The notes: generated by a model not told the origin, from the letters alone. A stretch of 64,000 nucleotides of DNA from Streptomyces cyanogenus (GCF_017526105.1 NZ_CP071839.1:7664001-7728000), one strand, 5' to 3'. Shown: positions 25,817 through 35,487, counted from the stretch's first letter. Program-made: numbers and translations.

Positions 25817-26218
25817 ATGCTGCGGGGGCCCGGCCTGGGCGCGATCGCGTTCCTCGCCCTGGGCGCCGCGCTCGGCGCGGGCAGCGGTGCCGCGTTCGCC
25901 CTGCTGCTCGCCCCGGCGAACAAGGTCGGCTCGGTCACCGGCGTCACCGGCGGCTTGGGCGGCTTCGTTCCGCCCCTGGTCATGGGCTCGTTGTACGGCG
26001 CCTACGACTCGTACGCCGTCGGTCTGGCGGCGGTGGCCGCCGCAGCCCTCGCCTTCACCGGCACCGGCGTCCGCCACGCGCTGACCGGCGCGCCCCGGCG
26101 CGGGCCCGCTGAGCAGAACGACGGCGCGGCGCAGCCCACGACAGCCGTCGCGCGCCTGCGGGTAACCGGCACCGTCGAGACATCTAGCCGGCGACGGCCT
26201 TCGACCAGCCCTGGGTGA
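25817..26218 (+). pseudogene. narK: C-terminal fragment of a NarK-type nitrate/nitrite transporter
   Basis: 133 codons from an ATG with a GGACGG-type site. The segment LAPANKVGSVTGVTGGLGGFVPPLVMGSLYG, given here only by its key parts (NKVGSVTG, GGLGGFVPPLVMGSL), is the nitrate signature and following helix of MFS NNP carriers, normally near residue 330 of 450. The N-terminal ten or so helices are missing and a few residues are deleted within the signature. The frame overlaps the 3' end of the next, converging gene by 35 nt. A decayed transporter is the best reading. Confidence 0.7.
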
Positions 26219-27323
26219 CCGTCTCCCTGGCCTTCTCCAGTTGCGCGTCCGTCGGGAACCGCGGTGTTCCCTCGACCGTCGGCAGCCGTGCAGCGGCGGC
26301 CTTGTCGAGGGTGCCGTCCTGCCTCATGGCGTCCATGAGCACCGGGCGGGCGTAGGCGGGCAGGCGGAGGTTCTGGCCCTCTGGGCTGAACAGGTACTCC
26401 TCCCAGAGGCGGGCAGCCGCCGGGTGCGGGGCGTTCTTGTTGACCGCCAGCGCGAAATACTGGGCGAAGCTGCCGTCGAATGGGATCGCAACCTGCCAGT
26501 CCACGCCCTTGTGGCGGAGCCGGTCGGCGTAGTGCAGGTTGTTGTAGTCCCAGTTGATACTGATGGGGGTCCGGCCGTCCTCGACCGTTGCCGTGTTGGA
26601 ATTGAGGGGGTTGAAATTGCCGATCCTCTTGAGTTCGGCGAAGAAGTCGAGGCCGGGCTGAACGTCCTCGAACGACCCCTTGTTCGCCAGCGCGGCCGCG
26701 TAGACGCTGTCGAAGGCGGTGGCCGAGCGGGTCGGATCGCCCACGAGCGCGACCTTACCCTTGTAATCGGGTTCAAGAAGATCGGCGAAGGTCTCCGGAC
26801 AGCGCTTGACCCGGTTGGCGTCGCAGCCGATGGAGATGTAGCCGCCGTAGTTGTTGTACCAGCGGGCCCTCGCGTCCTTCTGATTGACGGGGATCGAGTC
26901 GTACGCGGCGACCCGGTACGGCGCGAGCAGGTTCTGTTCCGCCGCCTGCCGCGCAAACGTATCGCCCACGTCGATCACGTCGGGCGCTGTGGGCCTGCTC
27001 CCTCTGTTCCTCACGGTGTCGATCTCGTCCTGGCTGTGGCCCCGCGGATCGTCGACCGTGACCTTGATCCCGTAGTGCTTCTCGAAGCCGTCGATCAGGC
27101 CGCCGTAGTTGGCCCAGTCACGGGGCAGCGCGATCGCTCTGAGCGTGCCCTCCTTTTTCGCCGCGGCGATCAGTGCGTGCATGCCGCCCACGTTCTCGGC
27201 GGACGTGGCCACTGATGGCTTCACGACTCTGGCGGTCGGTTTGTTCTCGCAAGCGCTCAGGCCCAGTGCCACGAGAGCGAAGCATCCGAAGAGCGCTGCG
27301 GCTCGGGCACACGGTGTAGTCAC
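26184..27323 (-). CDS. ABC transporter solute-binding lipoprotein (PotD/Fe3+ type)
   Basis: 379 residues. The signal ends in LGLSAC with Cys25 as the lipid anchor. The mature part is a cluster-D type binding protein: KKEGTLRAIALPRDWANYGG, APDVIDVGDTFARQAAEQ, NNYGGYISIGCDANRV and ISINWDYNNLHY follow the spermidine/putrescine and iron-binding pattern of two lobes with a hinge. The GTG at 27323 has GGGAG 5 nt upstream. No permease or ATPase gene is adjacent, so it is an orphan that must use a remote transporter or act as a sensor. Ligand unknown. Confidence 0.85.
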   Translation of the reverse strand: MTTPCARAAALFGCFALVALGLSACENKPTARVVKPSVATSAENVGGMHALIAAAKKEGTLRAIALPRDWANYGGLIDGFEKHYGIKVTVDDPRGHSQDEIDTVRNRGSRPTAPDVIDVGDTFARQAAEQNLLAPYRVAAYDSIPVNQKDARARWYNNYGGYISIGCDANRVKRCPETFADLLEPDYKGKVALVGDPTRSATAFDSVYAAALANKGSFEDVQPGLDFFAELKRIGNFNPLNSNTATVEDGRTPISINWDYNNLHYADRLRHKGVDWQVAIPFDGSFAQYFALAVNKNAPHPAAARLWEEYLFSPEGQNLRLPAYARPVLMDAMRQDGTLDKAAAARLPTVEGTPRFPTDAQLEKARETVTQGWSKAVAG

Positions 27324-27614
27324 GACTGCTCCCGGGCGTGGGGGATGAGGTGGTCACCTCGACCGGTTGTCGGCAGCACCACGGGTCCGGAATCGGCGGG
27401 CCTCTCGCTGTGCCACCCGGCCTGGAAGCACAGCGCCGACGAAGTGGTCGTCGAGGCCAGAGTACGGCCGCCTCGACGGCGGAATGTCGCACGGAAGCCT
27501 GCGGTCAGCGTCTTTCGCCGGCTGAACGCGTCTTCCCTGCACCCTGAGCCCAGGCGCACCCATGCCGGCACGCGGCGTGCGCGAGGGGAGAGGGGATGGA
27601 CGTACACGCTCACC

Positions 27615-30446
27615 TCACAGTGCCGTATCGTCCCATTGATCGAGCAGCGTCTCGCCGAGTCCCTCCGCTTCCGGCGTGCCGCCGTTGTGCAGGGACCGTT
27701 CGGCCCAGATGACCTTGCCGGTGGACGTGTAGCGGGTTCCCCAGCGTTCGGCGAACCGGGCGACCAGGAAGAGGCCGCGGCCGCCTTCGTCGGTGACCTT
27801 CGCCCGGCGCAGCCGCGGCGAGGTGCTGCTGCCGTCGGAGACCTCGAAGATCAGTGCGCCCGCGGCGGGGCTGCTGGTCGGCACCGTGCGGAGCAGCCGG
27901 ACGGCGATGGGCTCGGCGCCGTAACGGATGGCGTTGGTGATCAGCTCGCTGAGGATGAGTTCGGCGGTGAAGCCGACCTGCTCCAGCCCCCACTCCGTCA
28001 GCCGACGGGTACAGGCGGCGCGCACCGGAGCCACCGCTGCCGGGTCACGGGGCACGTTCCACTCGGCGATCTGCTCCGGTCCGAACCGGCGGGTGCGGGC
28101 CACCAGCAGCGCGATGTCGTCCCCGGGCCGGTCGGACAACATGGCCTCCATCACCGCCGCGCAGGTGGCCTCCGGCGTGCGACCCGGCCCTGTCAGGGCA
28201 TTGCGCAGGGCCTCCAGACCGGCGTCCAGGTCTCGGGTGCGGTCCTCGATCAGTCCGTCGGTGTAGAGCACCAGCCGGGAACCCTCGGCCACGGTCAGCT
28301 CGGCGGTCTCGACAGGAAGGCCGGCTCCGAGTCCCAGTGGCGGGGAGATGGGCAGCACGGGGAAGTCGACGGCCCCGTCGGGCCGGACCACCGCCAGTCC
28401 CGGATGGCCGGCGGTGGCGACAGCCAGCCGCCCGGAGGTGGGGTCGTAGACGGCGTACTGGCAGGTGGCCCCGGTGATCATCCCCTGCCCGTCCTCCCCG
28501 GCGGTGACCTCCTCGGCGTCGATCTGCGCCACCAGTTCATCCATCCGGCCCAGCAACTCCTCCACGGGCATGTCCAGGCTGGCGAAGTTGTGCACGGCGG
28601 TGCGCAGCCGGCCCATGGTCGCCGCGGCGTGCAGACCGTGGCCCACGACGTCGCCTACGACCAGTGCCACCCGGGTACCGGACAACGGGATGACGTCGAA
28701 CCAGTCCCCGCCCACCCCGGACCGGGCGGGCAGGTAGCGGTAGGCCACGTCAAGGGCGAACTGATCAGGCAGCGCGCGTGGCAGCAGGCTGTGCTGCAGG
28801 GTGACGGCCATGGCGTGTTCGCGGGTGTATCGGCGGGCGTTGTCGATGCCCACCGCTGCCCGGGCGGCCAACTCCTCGGCGAAGGACACGTCCTCACCCT
28901 CGAACGACGGGGAGCCCTTTGCGCGCCAGAAGCACACCACTCCGAGCACCACGCCGCGGGCGCGCAAGGGAGCCACGAGCAGCGAGTGGATGCCGTGATC
29001 GAGGATCCGCCGGGCACGTTCGGGTTGCTGGGCCCGCCAGCCGTCGGAGCCGCTCAGCTCCCTGACCAGCACCGGTCGGCCCTCGGCCATCGCCGTGGAG
29101 ATGGGGTGGGCCGGGACGAACCGGATCAGCTCGCGGACGGGGTGGAGGGGAAGGTCTGCGTCGAGACCGGCGATGGCGGTGCGGCGCAATTCGGTGATCC
29201 CGGCGGTTGCACCGGAGGACTCCTCGCCGCGCAGCACCGGGTCCAGCAGTTCGACGGTGGCGAGGTCGGCGAACCGGGGCACCACAACCTCGGCCAGTTC
29301 CTCGGCTGTGCGCTTCACATCGAGCGTGGTGCCGATCCTCAGCCCGGCGTCGTAGAGCAGCTTCAACCGTTCGCGCGCCACCTCCGCCCGGCCGGAGAGC
29401 ACCCGCAGTTCGGTGGTGTCCCGGAGGGTCACCACGCTGCCGACCGGCCCGTGAGGCGCGGTGAGCCGCTTGCTGACCGCGAGCAGCCGATCGGCCGCCT
29501 GGTACACCTCGTCGGTGGCGGGGCGGTCGGAGGACAGTAGCCCGGCGAGGTCCTCATCGAGTCCCAGATCGGTGATGTGTCGCCGCTCCGCGTCCGCCGG
29601 CAGGCCCAGAAGCCGTCGTGCCTCGTCGTTGGCCAGCAGCAGCCGGCCGTCACCGCCGACGATCAGCACCCCTTCCCGTACTGCGTGCAGCACCGCGTCG
29701 TGGTGCTCGTACATCCGGGTCATCTCGGTCGGACCCAGGCCGTGGGTCTGCCGCCGCAATCGTCGGCTCACCATGCCGGATCCGCCTGCGGCGACGACAA
29801 GGGCTGTGGCGGCGCCGCCGAAGAGGACCGGCAGTTGCCGGTTCACCCTGTGCTGCACCGTCTCGACCGTGACGGGCACGGAGACGATGGCGACGACCGA
29901 GCCGTCGGGACCCCTGACGGGAACCGCCGAGACCACGGAGAGCCCCAGTGAGCCCTTGAACGTGCTGGTGAAGGGCCTGCCGGTCGCCGCCGCCGCATAA
30001 GGCCCGATGACGCGTTTCCCGATCTGGTGCGGGTCACTGTGGGCGAGGGTGATTCCGTTCAGCCCGTACACGATGATGGCGTCGACGCCCGTTGCCTTCC
30101 GGGCCGCCTCGGCGTGCGGCTGCAGCACCGTGCTCGGGTGCGCGCTGTTCAGTGCCGCAACGATCCCCGGCGAGTTCGCGAAGGTCTGCGCAGCGGTGAG
30201 CGTCCGGTTGCGCGCGTCCGTCATGACATCGCGTCGGGCCTGCACCACGAGCGCCACCAGGGCGGCGGCGACGAGCAGAATCACGACCACCAGCTGGAAC
30301 AGGAACACCTGGCCGGCGAGGCTGTGCACGCTCAACAGCGAGCCCGACCGCCATGCCCCTCCCCTCTGCCGGGGCCGACCGAGCCGATGCATCCGCAGGG
30401 ATGCATCAGGCACGTCATGCCCGGATTGACCCGAAGCATCGCTCAT
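27615..30446 (-). CDS. Membrane sensor with PAS, GAF, SpoIIE phosphatase and HATPase domains
   Basis: 943 residues. Two membrane helices (about 50-72, VVVILLVAAALVALVV; about 215-235) flank an extracytoplasmic sensor of DcuS/CitA type (about 75-210, with GLNGITLAHSDPHQIGKRV). Then PAS (about 260-350), GAF (about 375-555), SpoIIE/PP2C phosphatase (about 570-785, SGVGGDWFDVIPL, GHGLHAAATMGRLR, LYTDGLIEDR) and a C-terminal GHKL ATPase (about 805-925, LILSELITNAIRYGAEP, GRGLFLV) of anti-sigma kinase type. Phosphatase and kinase in one protein suggest a switch acting on STAS proteins in response to an external carboxylate-like signal. Confidence 0.85.
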   Translation of the reverse strand: MSDASGQSGHDVPDASLRMHRLGRPRQRGGAWRSGSLLSVHSLAGQVFLFQLVVVILLVAAALVALVVQARRDVMTDARNRTLTAAQTFANSPGIVAALNSAHPSTVLQPHAEAARKATGVDAIIVYGLNGITLAHSDPHQIGKRVIGPYAAAATGRPFTSTFKGSLGLSVVSAVPVRGPDGSVVAIVSVPVTVETVQHRVNRQLPVLFGGAATALVVAAGGSGMVSRRLRRQTHGLGPTEMTRMYEHHDAVLHAVREGVLIVGGDGRLLLANDEARRLLGLPADAERRHITDLGLDEDLAGLLSSDRPATDEVYQAADRLLAVSKRLTAPHGPVGSVVTLRDTTELRVLSGRAEVARERLKLLYDAGLRIGTTLDVKRTAEELAEVVVPRFADLATVELLDPVLRGEESSGATAGITELRRTAIAGLDADLPLHPVRELIRFVPAHPISTAMAEGRPVLVRELSGSDGWRAQQPERARRILDHGIHSLLVAPLRARGVVLGVVCFWRAKGSPSFEGEDVSFAEELAARAAVGIDNARRYTREHAMAVTLQHSLLPRALPDQFALDVAYRYLPARSGVGGDWFDVIPLSGTRVALVVGDVVGHGLHAAATMGRLRTAVHNFASLDMPVEELLGRMDELVAQIDAEEVTAGEDGQGMITGATCQYAVYDPTSGRLAVATAGHPGLAVVRPDGAVDFPVLPISPPLGLGAGLPVETAELTVAEGSRLVLYTDGLIEDRTRDLDAGLEALRNALTGPGRTPEATCAAVMEAMLSDRPGDDIALLVARTRRFGPEQIAEWNVPRDPAAVAPVRAACTRRLTEWGLEQVGFTAELILSELITNAIRYGAEPIAVRLLRTVPTSSPAAGALIFEVSDGSSTSPRLRRAKVTDEGGRGLFLVARFAERWGTRYTSTGKVIWAERSLHNGGTPEAEGLGETLLDQWDDTAL

Positions 30447-30614
30447 ACACCCTTTTTATCGTTTCTGGGTGGCCGAACACGAAGCGACTGCGGCGGACCG
30501 GTCCGCGCGGAGGCGGCGACGGGTGTCGATGGCGTCCGCCACCAGCGCCGACGGCCGGCCGTTGGGTGCGGAGGCGTGGACGGGATTCGGGGGGCGCGGG
30601 GGCTTGGCCAGTAG

Positions 30615-30630
30615 CTAAGCGACTGCTTAG
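30615..30630. promoter_or_regulatory. Candidate TetR-family operator
   Basis: CTAAGC-GACT-GCTTAG is a perfect dyad 57 nt before the GTG of the SDR gene, in the form used by many TetR-type regulators of lipid and acyl-CoA genes. No TetR gene lies nearby. Confidence 0.55.
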
Positions 30631-30686
30631 TATCTGCCTGGCGGGAAGAGCCTGCCCGTGCCGCCCCTCCCCCTCAGGAGTCCACT

Positions 30687-31457
30687 GTGACCTCACTGTT
30701 CTCCCTCTCCGGTAAAACCGCCCTTGTGACCGGGGGTTCCCGCGGCATCGGCCTGATGATCGCCCGGGGCCTGGTCGAAGCGGGTGCCAAGGTCTACATC
30801 AGCTCCCGCAAGGCGGAAGCCTGCGAGGAGGCCGTGCGCGGGCTTTCCCGTCCCGGCCAGGCGGTCGCGCTGCCCGCAGACCTGTCGCGCGAGGAGGAGT
30901 GCCACCGACTCGCCGCAGACATCGGAGAGCGGGAGGAGCGGCTGGACATCCTGGTGAACAACGCCGGCGCCACCTGGGGCGCGCCCCTGGACGAGTTCCC
31001 GGTCAGCGGCTGGGACAAGGTGATGGACCTCAACCTGCGCAGTCCCTTCCTGCTCACCCAGGCCCTCCTGCCGAAACTGCGCGCCGCCGGGTCGACGGAG
31101 GACCCTGCGCGGATCATCAACGTAGGATCCATCGACGGCCTGCACGTCAGCCCCACCTCGGCCTACTCCTACGCGGCCAGCAAGGCCGGTCTGCACCACC
31201 TGACCCGTGTGCTGGCCAAGGAGCTCGGGCCACAGGGCATCACGGTGAACGCCATCGCCCCCGGCCCCTTCGAGTCGAAGATGATGGCCGCGACCCTGAA
31301 CGCCATGGGCGAGGAGATCGCCGAGGCGGCTCCGCTGCGCCGGATCGGGCGGCCGGACGACATGGCGGGCGTCGCCGTCTATCTGGCCAGTCGTGCGGGC
31401 GCCTACGTCACCGGCGCCGTCATCCCCGTCGACGGCGGCCTCGGCACCACGGTCTGA
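30687..31457 (+). CDS. SDR oxidoreductase, 3-oxoacyl reductase type
   Basis: 256 residues, a classical short-chain dehydrogenase. VTGGSRGIGLMIARG binds NAD(P), NNAGATWG is conserved, the catalytic serine is in VGSIDG and YAASKAG holds the Tyr/Lys pair. AIAPGPFESKMM and the final VIPVDGGLG complete the fold. AGGAG precedes the GTG start at 8 nt. The acyl-CoA dehydrogenase gene follows after 60 nt, so the pair probably works on one fatty-acyl or branched acyl substrate, with reduction or oxidation of the 3-hydroxy/3-oxo group here. Confidence 0.9.
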   Translation: MTSLFSLSGKTALVTGGSRGIGLMIARGLVEAGAKVYISSRKAEACEEAVRGLSRPGQAVALPADLSREEECHRLAADIGEREERLDILVNNAGATWGAPLDEFPVSGWDKVMDLNLRSPFLLTQALLPKLRAAGSTEDPARIINVGSIDGLHVSPTSAYSYAASKAGLHHLTRVLAKELGPQGITVNAIAPGPFESKMMAATLNAMGEEIAEAAPLRRIGRPDDMAGVAVYLASRAGAYVTGAVIPVDGGLGTTV

Positions 31458-31517
31458 CCGGCCGTCGACAACTCCCCTCCCTCGCACAGGCAACCCGAAC
31501 CCGAGAAGAAGAGCACC

Positions 31518-33314
31518 ATGACTTCCCTCCTGCTCTCCCGCCGAGACCTCGACTTCCTGCTCCACGAGTGGCTCGACGTCGAATCCATGACCGCGCGCCC
31601 CCGCTTCGCCGACCACTCGCGCGAAACCTTCGACGCGGTACTGGACCTCAGCGAGACGATCGCCACCCGGCACTTCGCCCCGCACAACAAGAAGAACGAC
31701 ACCCAGGAGCCGCGCTTCGACGGCGAGCGCGTGCACATCATCCCCGAAGTCGAAGAGGCCCTGAAGATCTTCGCCGACGCGGGGCTGATCGGCGGAGGCA
31801 TGGACCACGAGGTGGGCGGCATGCAGTTGCCCAGCGTGGTGGCCAACGCCTGCTTCGCCTGGTTCCAGGCAGCCAACGTGGGAACGGCCGCCTACTCGTT
31901 CCTCACCATCGGCAACGCAAACCTGCTGCTGGCCCACGGCACCCCCGGGCAGATCGACACCTATGTCCGTCCGATGGTCGAGGGCCGCTTCTCCGGGACC
32001 ATGTGCCTGTCCGAGCCACAGGCGGGCTCCTCGCTGGCTGATGTGCGCACCCGAGCGGAACCGGCCGACGACGGCACCTACCGCCTGTTCGGCAACAAGA
32101 TGTGGATCTCGGGTGGCGACCACGAACTGACGGAGAACATCGTCCACCTGGTCCTGGCCAGGATCCCCGGTGGCCCGCCCGGGGTGAAGGGGCTCTCGCT
32201 CTTCATCGTCCCCAAGGTCCTGGTAGGGGCCGACGGGACGCTCGGCGAGCGCAACGACGTCGCCCTGGCCGGCCTCAACCACAAGATGGGGTACCGAGGG
32301 ACGACCAACACGCTGCTGAACTTCGGTGAGGGCGCCTTCCGGCCCGGCGGCGCCCCCGGTGCCGTCGGCTTCCTGGTCGGGGAGCCCCACCGCGGACTGT
32401 CCTACATGTTCCACATGATGAACGAGGCCCGCATCGGTGTGGGACTCGGTGCCACAGCGCTCGGTTACACCGGCTACCTGCACGCCCTGGACTACGCGCG
32501 CACACGGCCCCAGGGGCGCCCGCTCATGGCCAAGGACGCCACCACCCCCCAGATCCCGATCGTCGGGCATCCCGACGTCCGACGGATGCTGCTCGCCCAG
32601 AAGTCGTACGTCGAAGGCGCGCTGGCTCTCATCCTGTACTGCGGGCGGCTGCTGGACGACGAGCGCACCGCCCCGACGGCCGACGAGCGGGCCAGCGCCG
32701 GTCTCCTGCTGGACATGCTCACCCCGATCGCCAAGAGCTGGCCTTCCCAGTGGTGCCTGGAGGCCAACAACCTCGCCATCCAGGTCCACGGCGGCTACGG
32801 CTACACCCGCGAGTACAACGTCGAGCAGTTCTACCGGGACAACCGCCTCAACCCCATCCACGAGGGGACACACGGCGTCCACGGCCTCGACCTGCTGGGC
32901 CGGAAGGTCGTCATGGACGGCGGCGCGGGGCTCCGCCTGCTCATCGACACCGTCTCCATGACGACCGCCCGCGCGGCAGCCGGGGACGACGAGGTCGCCG
33001 GCTTCGGACGGCAGTTGGACGCCTCCGTGGACCGCGTCGCCGCCGTGACGCAGCGCCTGTGGGAGTCCGGGGACGCCGAGACCGCCCTCGCCAACGCCTC
33101 GGTCTATCTGGAGGCCGTGGGACACGTCGTGGTTGCCTGGATGTGGCTGGAGCAGATGCTGGCCGCCGCCGGACGCAGCGGCGCCTTCTACGAGGGCAAG
33201 CGCCGGGCGGGGCAGTACTTCTTCCGCTACGAACTGCCTCGCACGGAGGCGCAGTTCGCGCTGCTGGAAAGCCTCGACCGCACCACCCTCGACATGCCCG
33301 CGGACTGCTTCTGA
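31518..33314 (+). CDS. Acyl-CoA dehydrogenase (FadE5-like, C-terminal extension)
   Basis: 598 residues, the long form with an extra C-terminal helical domain. MCLSEPQAGSSLADVRTRAE and KMWISGGDHELTENI are the FAD- and substrate-binding blocks of the central beta domain. VHGGYGYTREYNVEQFYRDN and IHEGTHGVHGLDLLGRKV are the late signatures, the latter carrying the catalytic glutamate position of FadE5-type enzymes. It introduces an alpha,beta double bond into acyl-CoA with FAD. It is downstream of the SDR gene in one likely operon under the TetR-type operator. Confidence 0.9.
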   Translation: MTSLLLSRRDLDFLLHEWLDVESMTARPRFADHSRETFDAVLDLSETIATRHFAPHNKKNDTQEPRFDGERVHIIPEVEEALKIFADAGLIGGGMDHEVGGMQLPSVVANACFAWFQAANVGTAAYSFLTIGNANLLLAHGTPGQIDTYVRPMVEGRFSGTMCLSEPQAGSSLADVRTRAEPADDGTYRLFGNKMWISGGDHELTENIVHLVLARIPGGPPGVKGLSLFIVPKVLVGADGTLGERNDVALAGLNHKMGYRGTTNTLLNFGEGAFRPGGAPGAVGFLVGEPHRGLSYMFHMMNEARIGVGLGATALGYTGYLHALDYARTRPQGRPLMAKDATTPQIPIVGHPDVRRMLLAQKSYVEGALALILYCGRLLDDERTAPTADERASAGLLLDMLTPIAKSWPSQWCLEANNLAIQVHGGYGYTREYNVEQFYRDNRLNPIHEGTHGVHGLDLLGRKVVMDGGAGLRLLIDTVSMTTARAAAGDDEVAGFGRQLDASVDRVAAVTQRLWESGDAETALANASVYLEAVGHVVVAWMWLEQMLAAAGRSGAFYEGKRRAGQYFFRYELPRTEAQFALLESLDRTTLDMPADCF

Positions 33315-33918
33315 GCCTGTCCTGCCTTCCCACGGGTGCGGGCTGGTGGCGGCGTGGGGTGCGTCAGGGCGGGCGGGTTGACGGCCAGGTACCAGGTGGC
33401 CTTCTCCGGCAGTCGGGCTGGGCCGGGGGTGGCTACGCGCTGTGGGGCCTTGCAGCAGCACCACACCGGCATCACGGCACGTGACGCCCCACCTCGCTGG
33501 TCCTGTCAACGACACCTGGGTCGTACCGGCCGGGGCGCGACGGCTGCAGGGGCACGTGATGGCAACGGGTCAGGGTGAGCCCAAGTCCAAGATCGATACC
33601 AACCGGGTGGGACGGGACCCCGCACCCTGCGCTGCAGGACGACGAGCCACCCGCGACTGAACGGGCGCTCCTGCCTTCTCGGGGATCGGCGGATTTCGGT
33701 GTGCCGGGGACCGGACCGGGGTATGCCGGAAGGGCTGCCGGGCTGCGTCGGTTCACGCGAGGGGCGATCGGTATCACGGGCGATGGTGTGCCTCGTGTTA
33801 TCCTCGTGCGTTTGCGTGGTCGTCGCGGTGGGCGTTCTGTCCGTTCGGTTCCGCTTGTGCGTGGGCTGTACCAACCTGCCGGGCCTTCCTCGGTTCGTTC
33901 CTCTGCGGAAGGCTGTTC
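33315..33918. other. Long leader and intergenic region of the helicase gene
   Basis: About 600 bases. The left 400 show no gene with normal codon bias. The right part is unlike the rest: from about 33780 the strand is T-rich and C-poor, with TATCCT at 33799-33804 as a possible -10 element, leaving a 5' leader of roughly 110 nt before the helicase ATG. Long leaders are common for cold-induced RNA helicase genes. GGAAGG sits 7 nt before the start. Confidence 0.45.
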
Positions 33919-35334
33919 ATGAAGCACCCCGATGACTCCGGCATCGCTCACGGCGGTCCCGCCCGGCCTGAGGCCACGATCCCGGCGCTGCCCCCAGCCG
34001 TCTGCTTCGCCGGTCTGGAACTGCCGGCGGGGGTGCTGCGGACACTGAGCCGACTCGGGGTGCGTGAACCTTTTCCGATCCAGGCTGCCACACTTCCCGA
34101 TGCCCTGAAGGGGCGCGACGTCCTGGGACGTGGACGCACCGGATCGGGCAAGACGCTCGCCTTCGGCCTGCCGCTGCTGACGCGTACGGCCGGGCGGCGC
34201 GCCGAACCGAAGCAGCCTTTCGCTCTGATCCTTGTGCCCACCCGGGAGCTGGCCCAACAGGTCACCGAGGCCCTGGCGCCGTACGCCGAGGCCCTGCAGC
34301 TGCGGATGGCCACGGTCGTCGGCGGCATGTCGATCGGCCGGCAGGTCGCCGCGCTGCGCCAGGGAGCCGAGGTGGTCGTCGCCACCCCCGGACGCCTGCA
34401 CGACCTGATCGAGCGCAACGCCTGCCGCCTGGGACGGGTAAGGATCACCGTGATGGACGAGGCCGACCAGATGTGCGACTTGGGATTCCTGCCGCAGGTC
34501 GTCGACGTGCTCGACCAGGTACACCCCGACGGTCAGAGGATGCTGTTCTCGGCCACTCTGGATCGCGAGGTCGATCAGCTGGTCCGCCGCTACCTGCACG
34601 ACCCCGTCGTCCACTCGGTCGACCCGTCCGCGGGCACGGTCACGACGATGGAGCACCACGTTCTGGTCGTCCACGGCCCTGACCGCTACGCCGTCATCAC
34701 GGAGATCGCCGCCCGCGACGGCCGCGTACTGCTGTTCCTCGACACCAAGCACTCCGTCGACCAGCTCACCCGCCATCTACGGGCCAGCGGGGTGCACGCC
34801 GGGGCCCTGCACAGCGGCAAGTCCCAGCCGCAGCGCACACGGACCCTGGCGCAGTTCAAGAACGGCGAGATCACCGCTCTGGTGGCGACCAATGTCGCGG
34901 CCCGTGGCCTGCACGTCGAGGGCCTCGATCTCGTGGTCAACGTCGACCCGCCCACGGACCCCAAGGACTATGTGCACCGGGCCGGCCGCACCGCCCGCGC
35001 CGGTGAGTCCGGCAGCGTGGTCACGCTCGTGCCGGCGGGCCAGCGCCGCGAGACGAGCCGCATGATGGCCGGGGCCGGCATCGAGCCGACCGTCACCAAG
35101 GTGCGCTCGGGCGAGGCGGAGCTGAGCCGGATCACCGGCGCCAAGGCTCCCTCCGGCACCCCGCTCGACGGCGGGCCCGCCGTCCCCCGGCCCAAGAACA
35201 GCAACGCTCCCTTCCGCGGCCTCGGCACCAGCAAGGACCCGTCCCGCGGTGCCGGCGGCAAGTCCCGCAAGGCCGGCGAGGCACGCAAGCTCGCCGAGGC
35301 CCGCAAGGCCGCCCTCGTACGTCGCAACGGCTGA
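33919..35334 (+). CDS. DEAD-box ATP-dependent RNA helicase
   Basis: 471 residues with all superfamily 2 DEAD-box motifs: FPIQ (Q motif), GRTGSGKT (I), PTRELAQQ (Ia), TPGRL (Ib), DEAD (II), SAT (III), then in lobe 2 DTKHSVDQL (IV), TNVAARGLHV (V) and HRAGRTAR (VI). The C-terminal 90 residues are basic and low-complexity (Lys/Arg/Ala), a likely RNA-binding tail as in cold-shock helicases. It unwinds short RNA duplexes, for example during cold or in mRNA decay. The gene stands alone after a long leader, 2.2 kb from the MerR and RNase J genes. Confidence 0.95.
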   Translation: MKHPDDSGIAHGGPARPEATIPALPPAVCFAGLELPAGVLRTLSRLGVREPFPIQAATLPDALKGRDVLGRGRTGSGKTLAFGLPLLTRTAGRRAEPKQPFALILVPTRELAQQVTEALAPYAEALQLRMATVVGGMSIGRQVAALRQGAEVVVATPGRLHDLIERNACRLGRVRITVMDEADQMCDLGFLPQVVDVLDQVHPDGQRMLFSATLDREVDQLVRRYLHDPVVHSVDPSAGTVTTMEHHVLVVHGPDRYAVITEIAARDGRVLLFLDTKHSVDQLTRHLRASGVHAGALHSGKSQPQRTRTLAQFKNGEITALVATNVAARGLHVEGLDLVVNVDPPTDPKDYVHRAGRTARAGESGSVVTLVPAGQRRETSRMMAGAGIEPTVTKVRSGEAELSRITGAKAPSGTPLDGGPAVPRPKNSNAPFRGLGTSKDPSRGAGGKSRKAGEARKLAEARKAALVRRNG

Positions 35335-35487
35335 GACCCGCTGCCCTGTCAGCGACTCTCGTGGCCACGGGATCGAGAGCTGGAGAGGAAAACCGGCCGA
35401 AACGGCGCAGGATGATGTTGCCGGCGTCCCGGGTCTCGCCCGGCATGACAAGCTGTGCTGGCCCACCCCCGAACCCAGGAGGTCACC

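Noticed and set aside
27345..29540. Long plus-strand frame opposite the sensor phosphatase
   Set aside because: Shadow of the minus-strand gene; no domain can be recognised.
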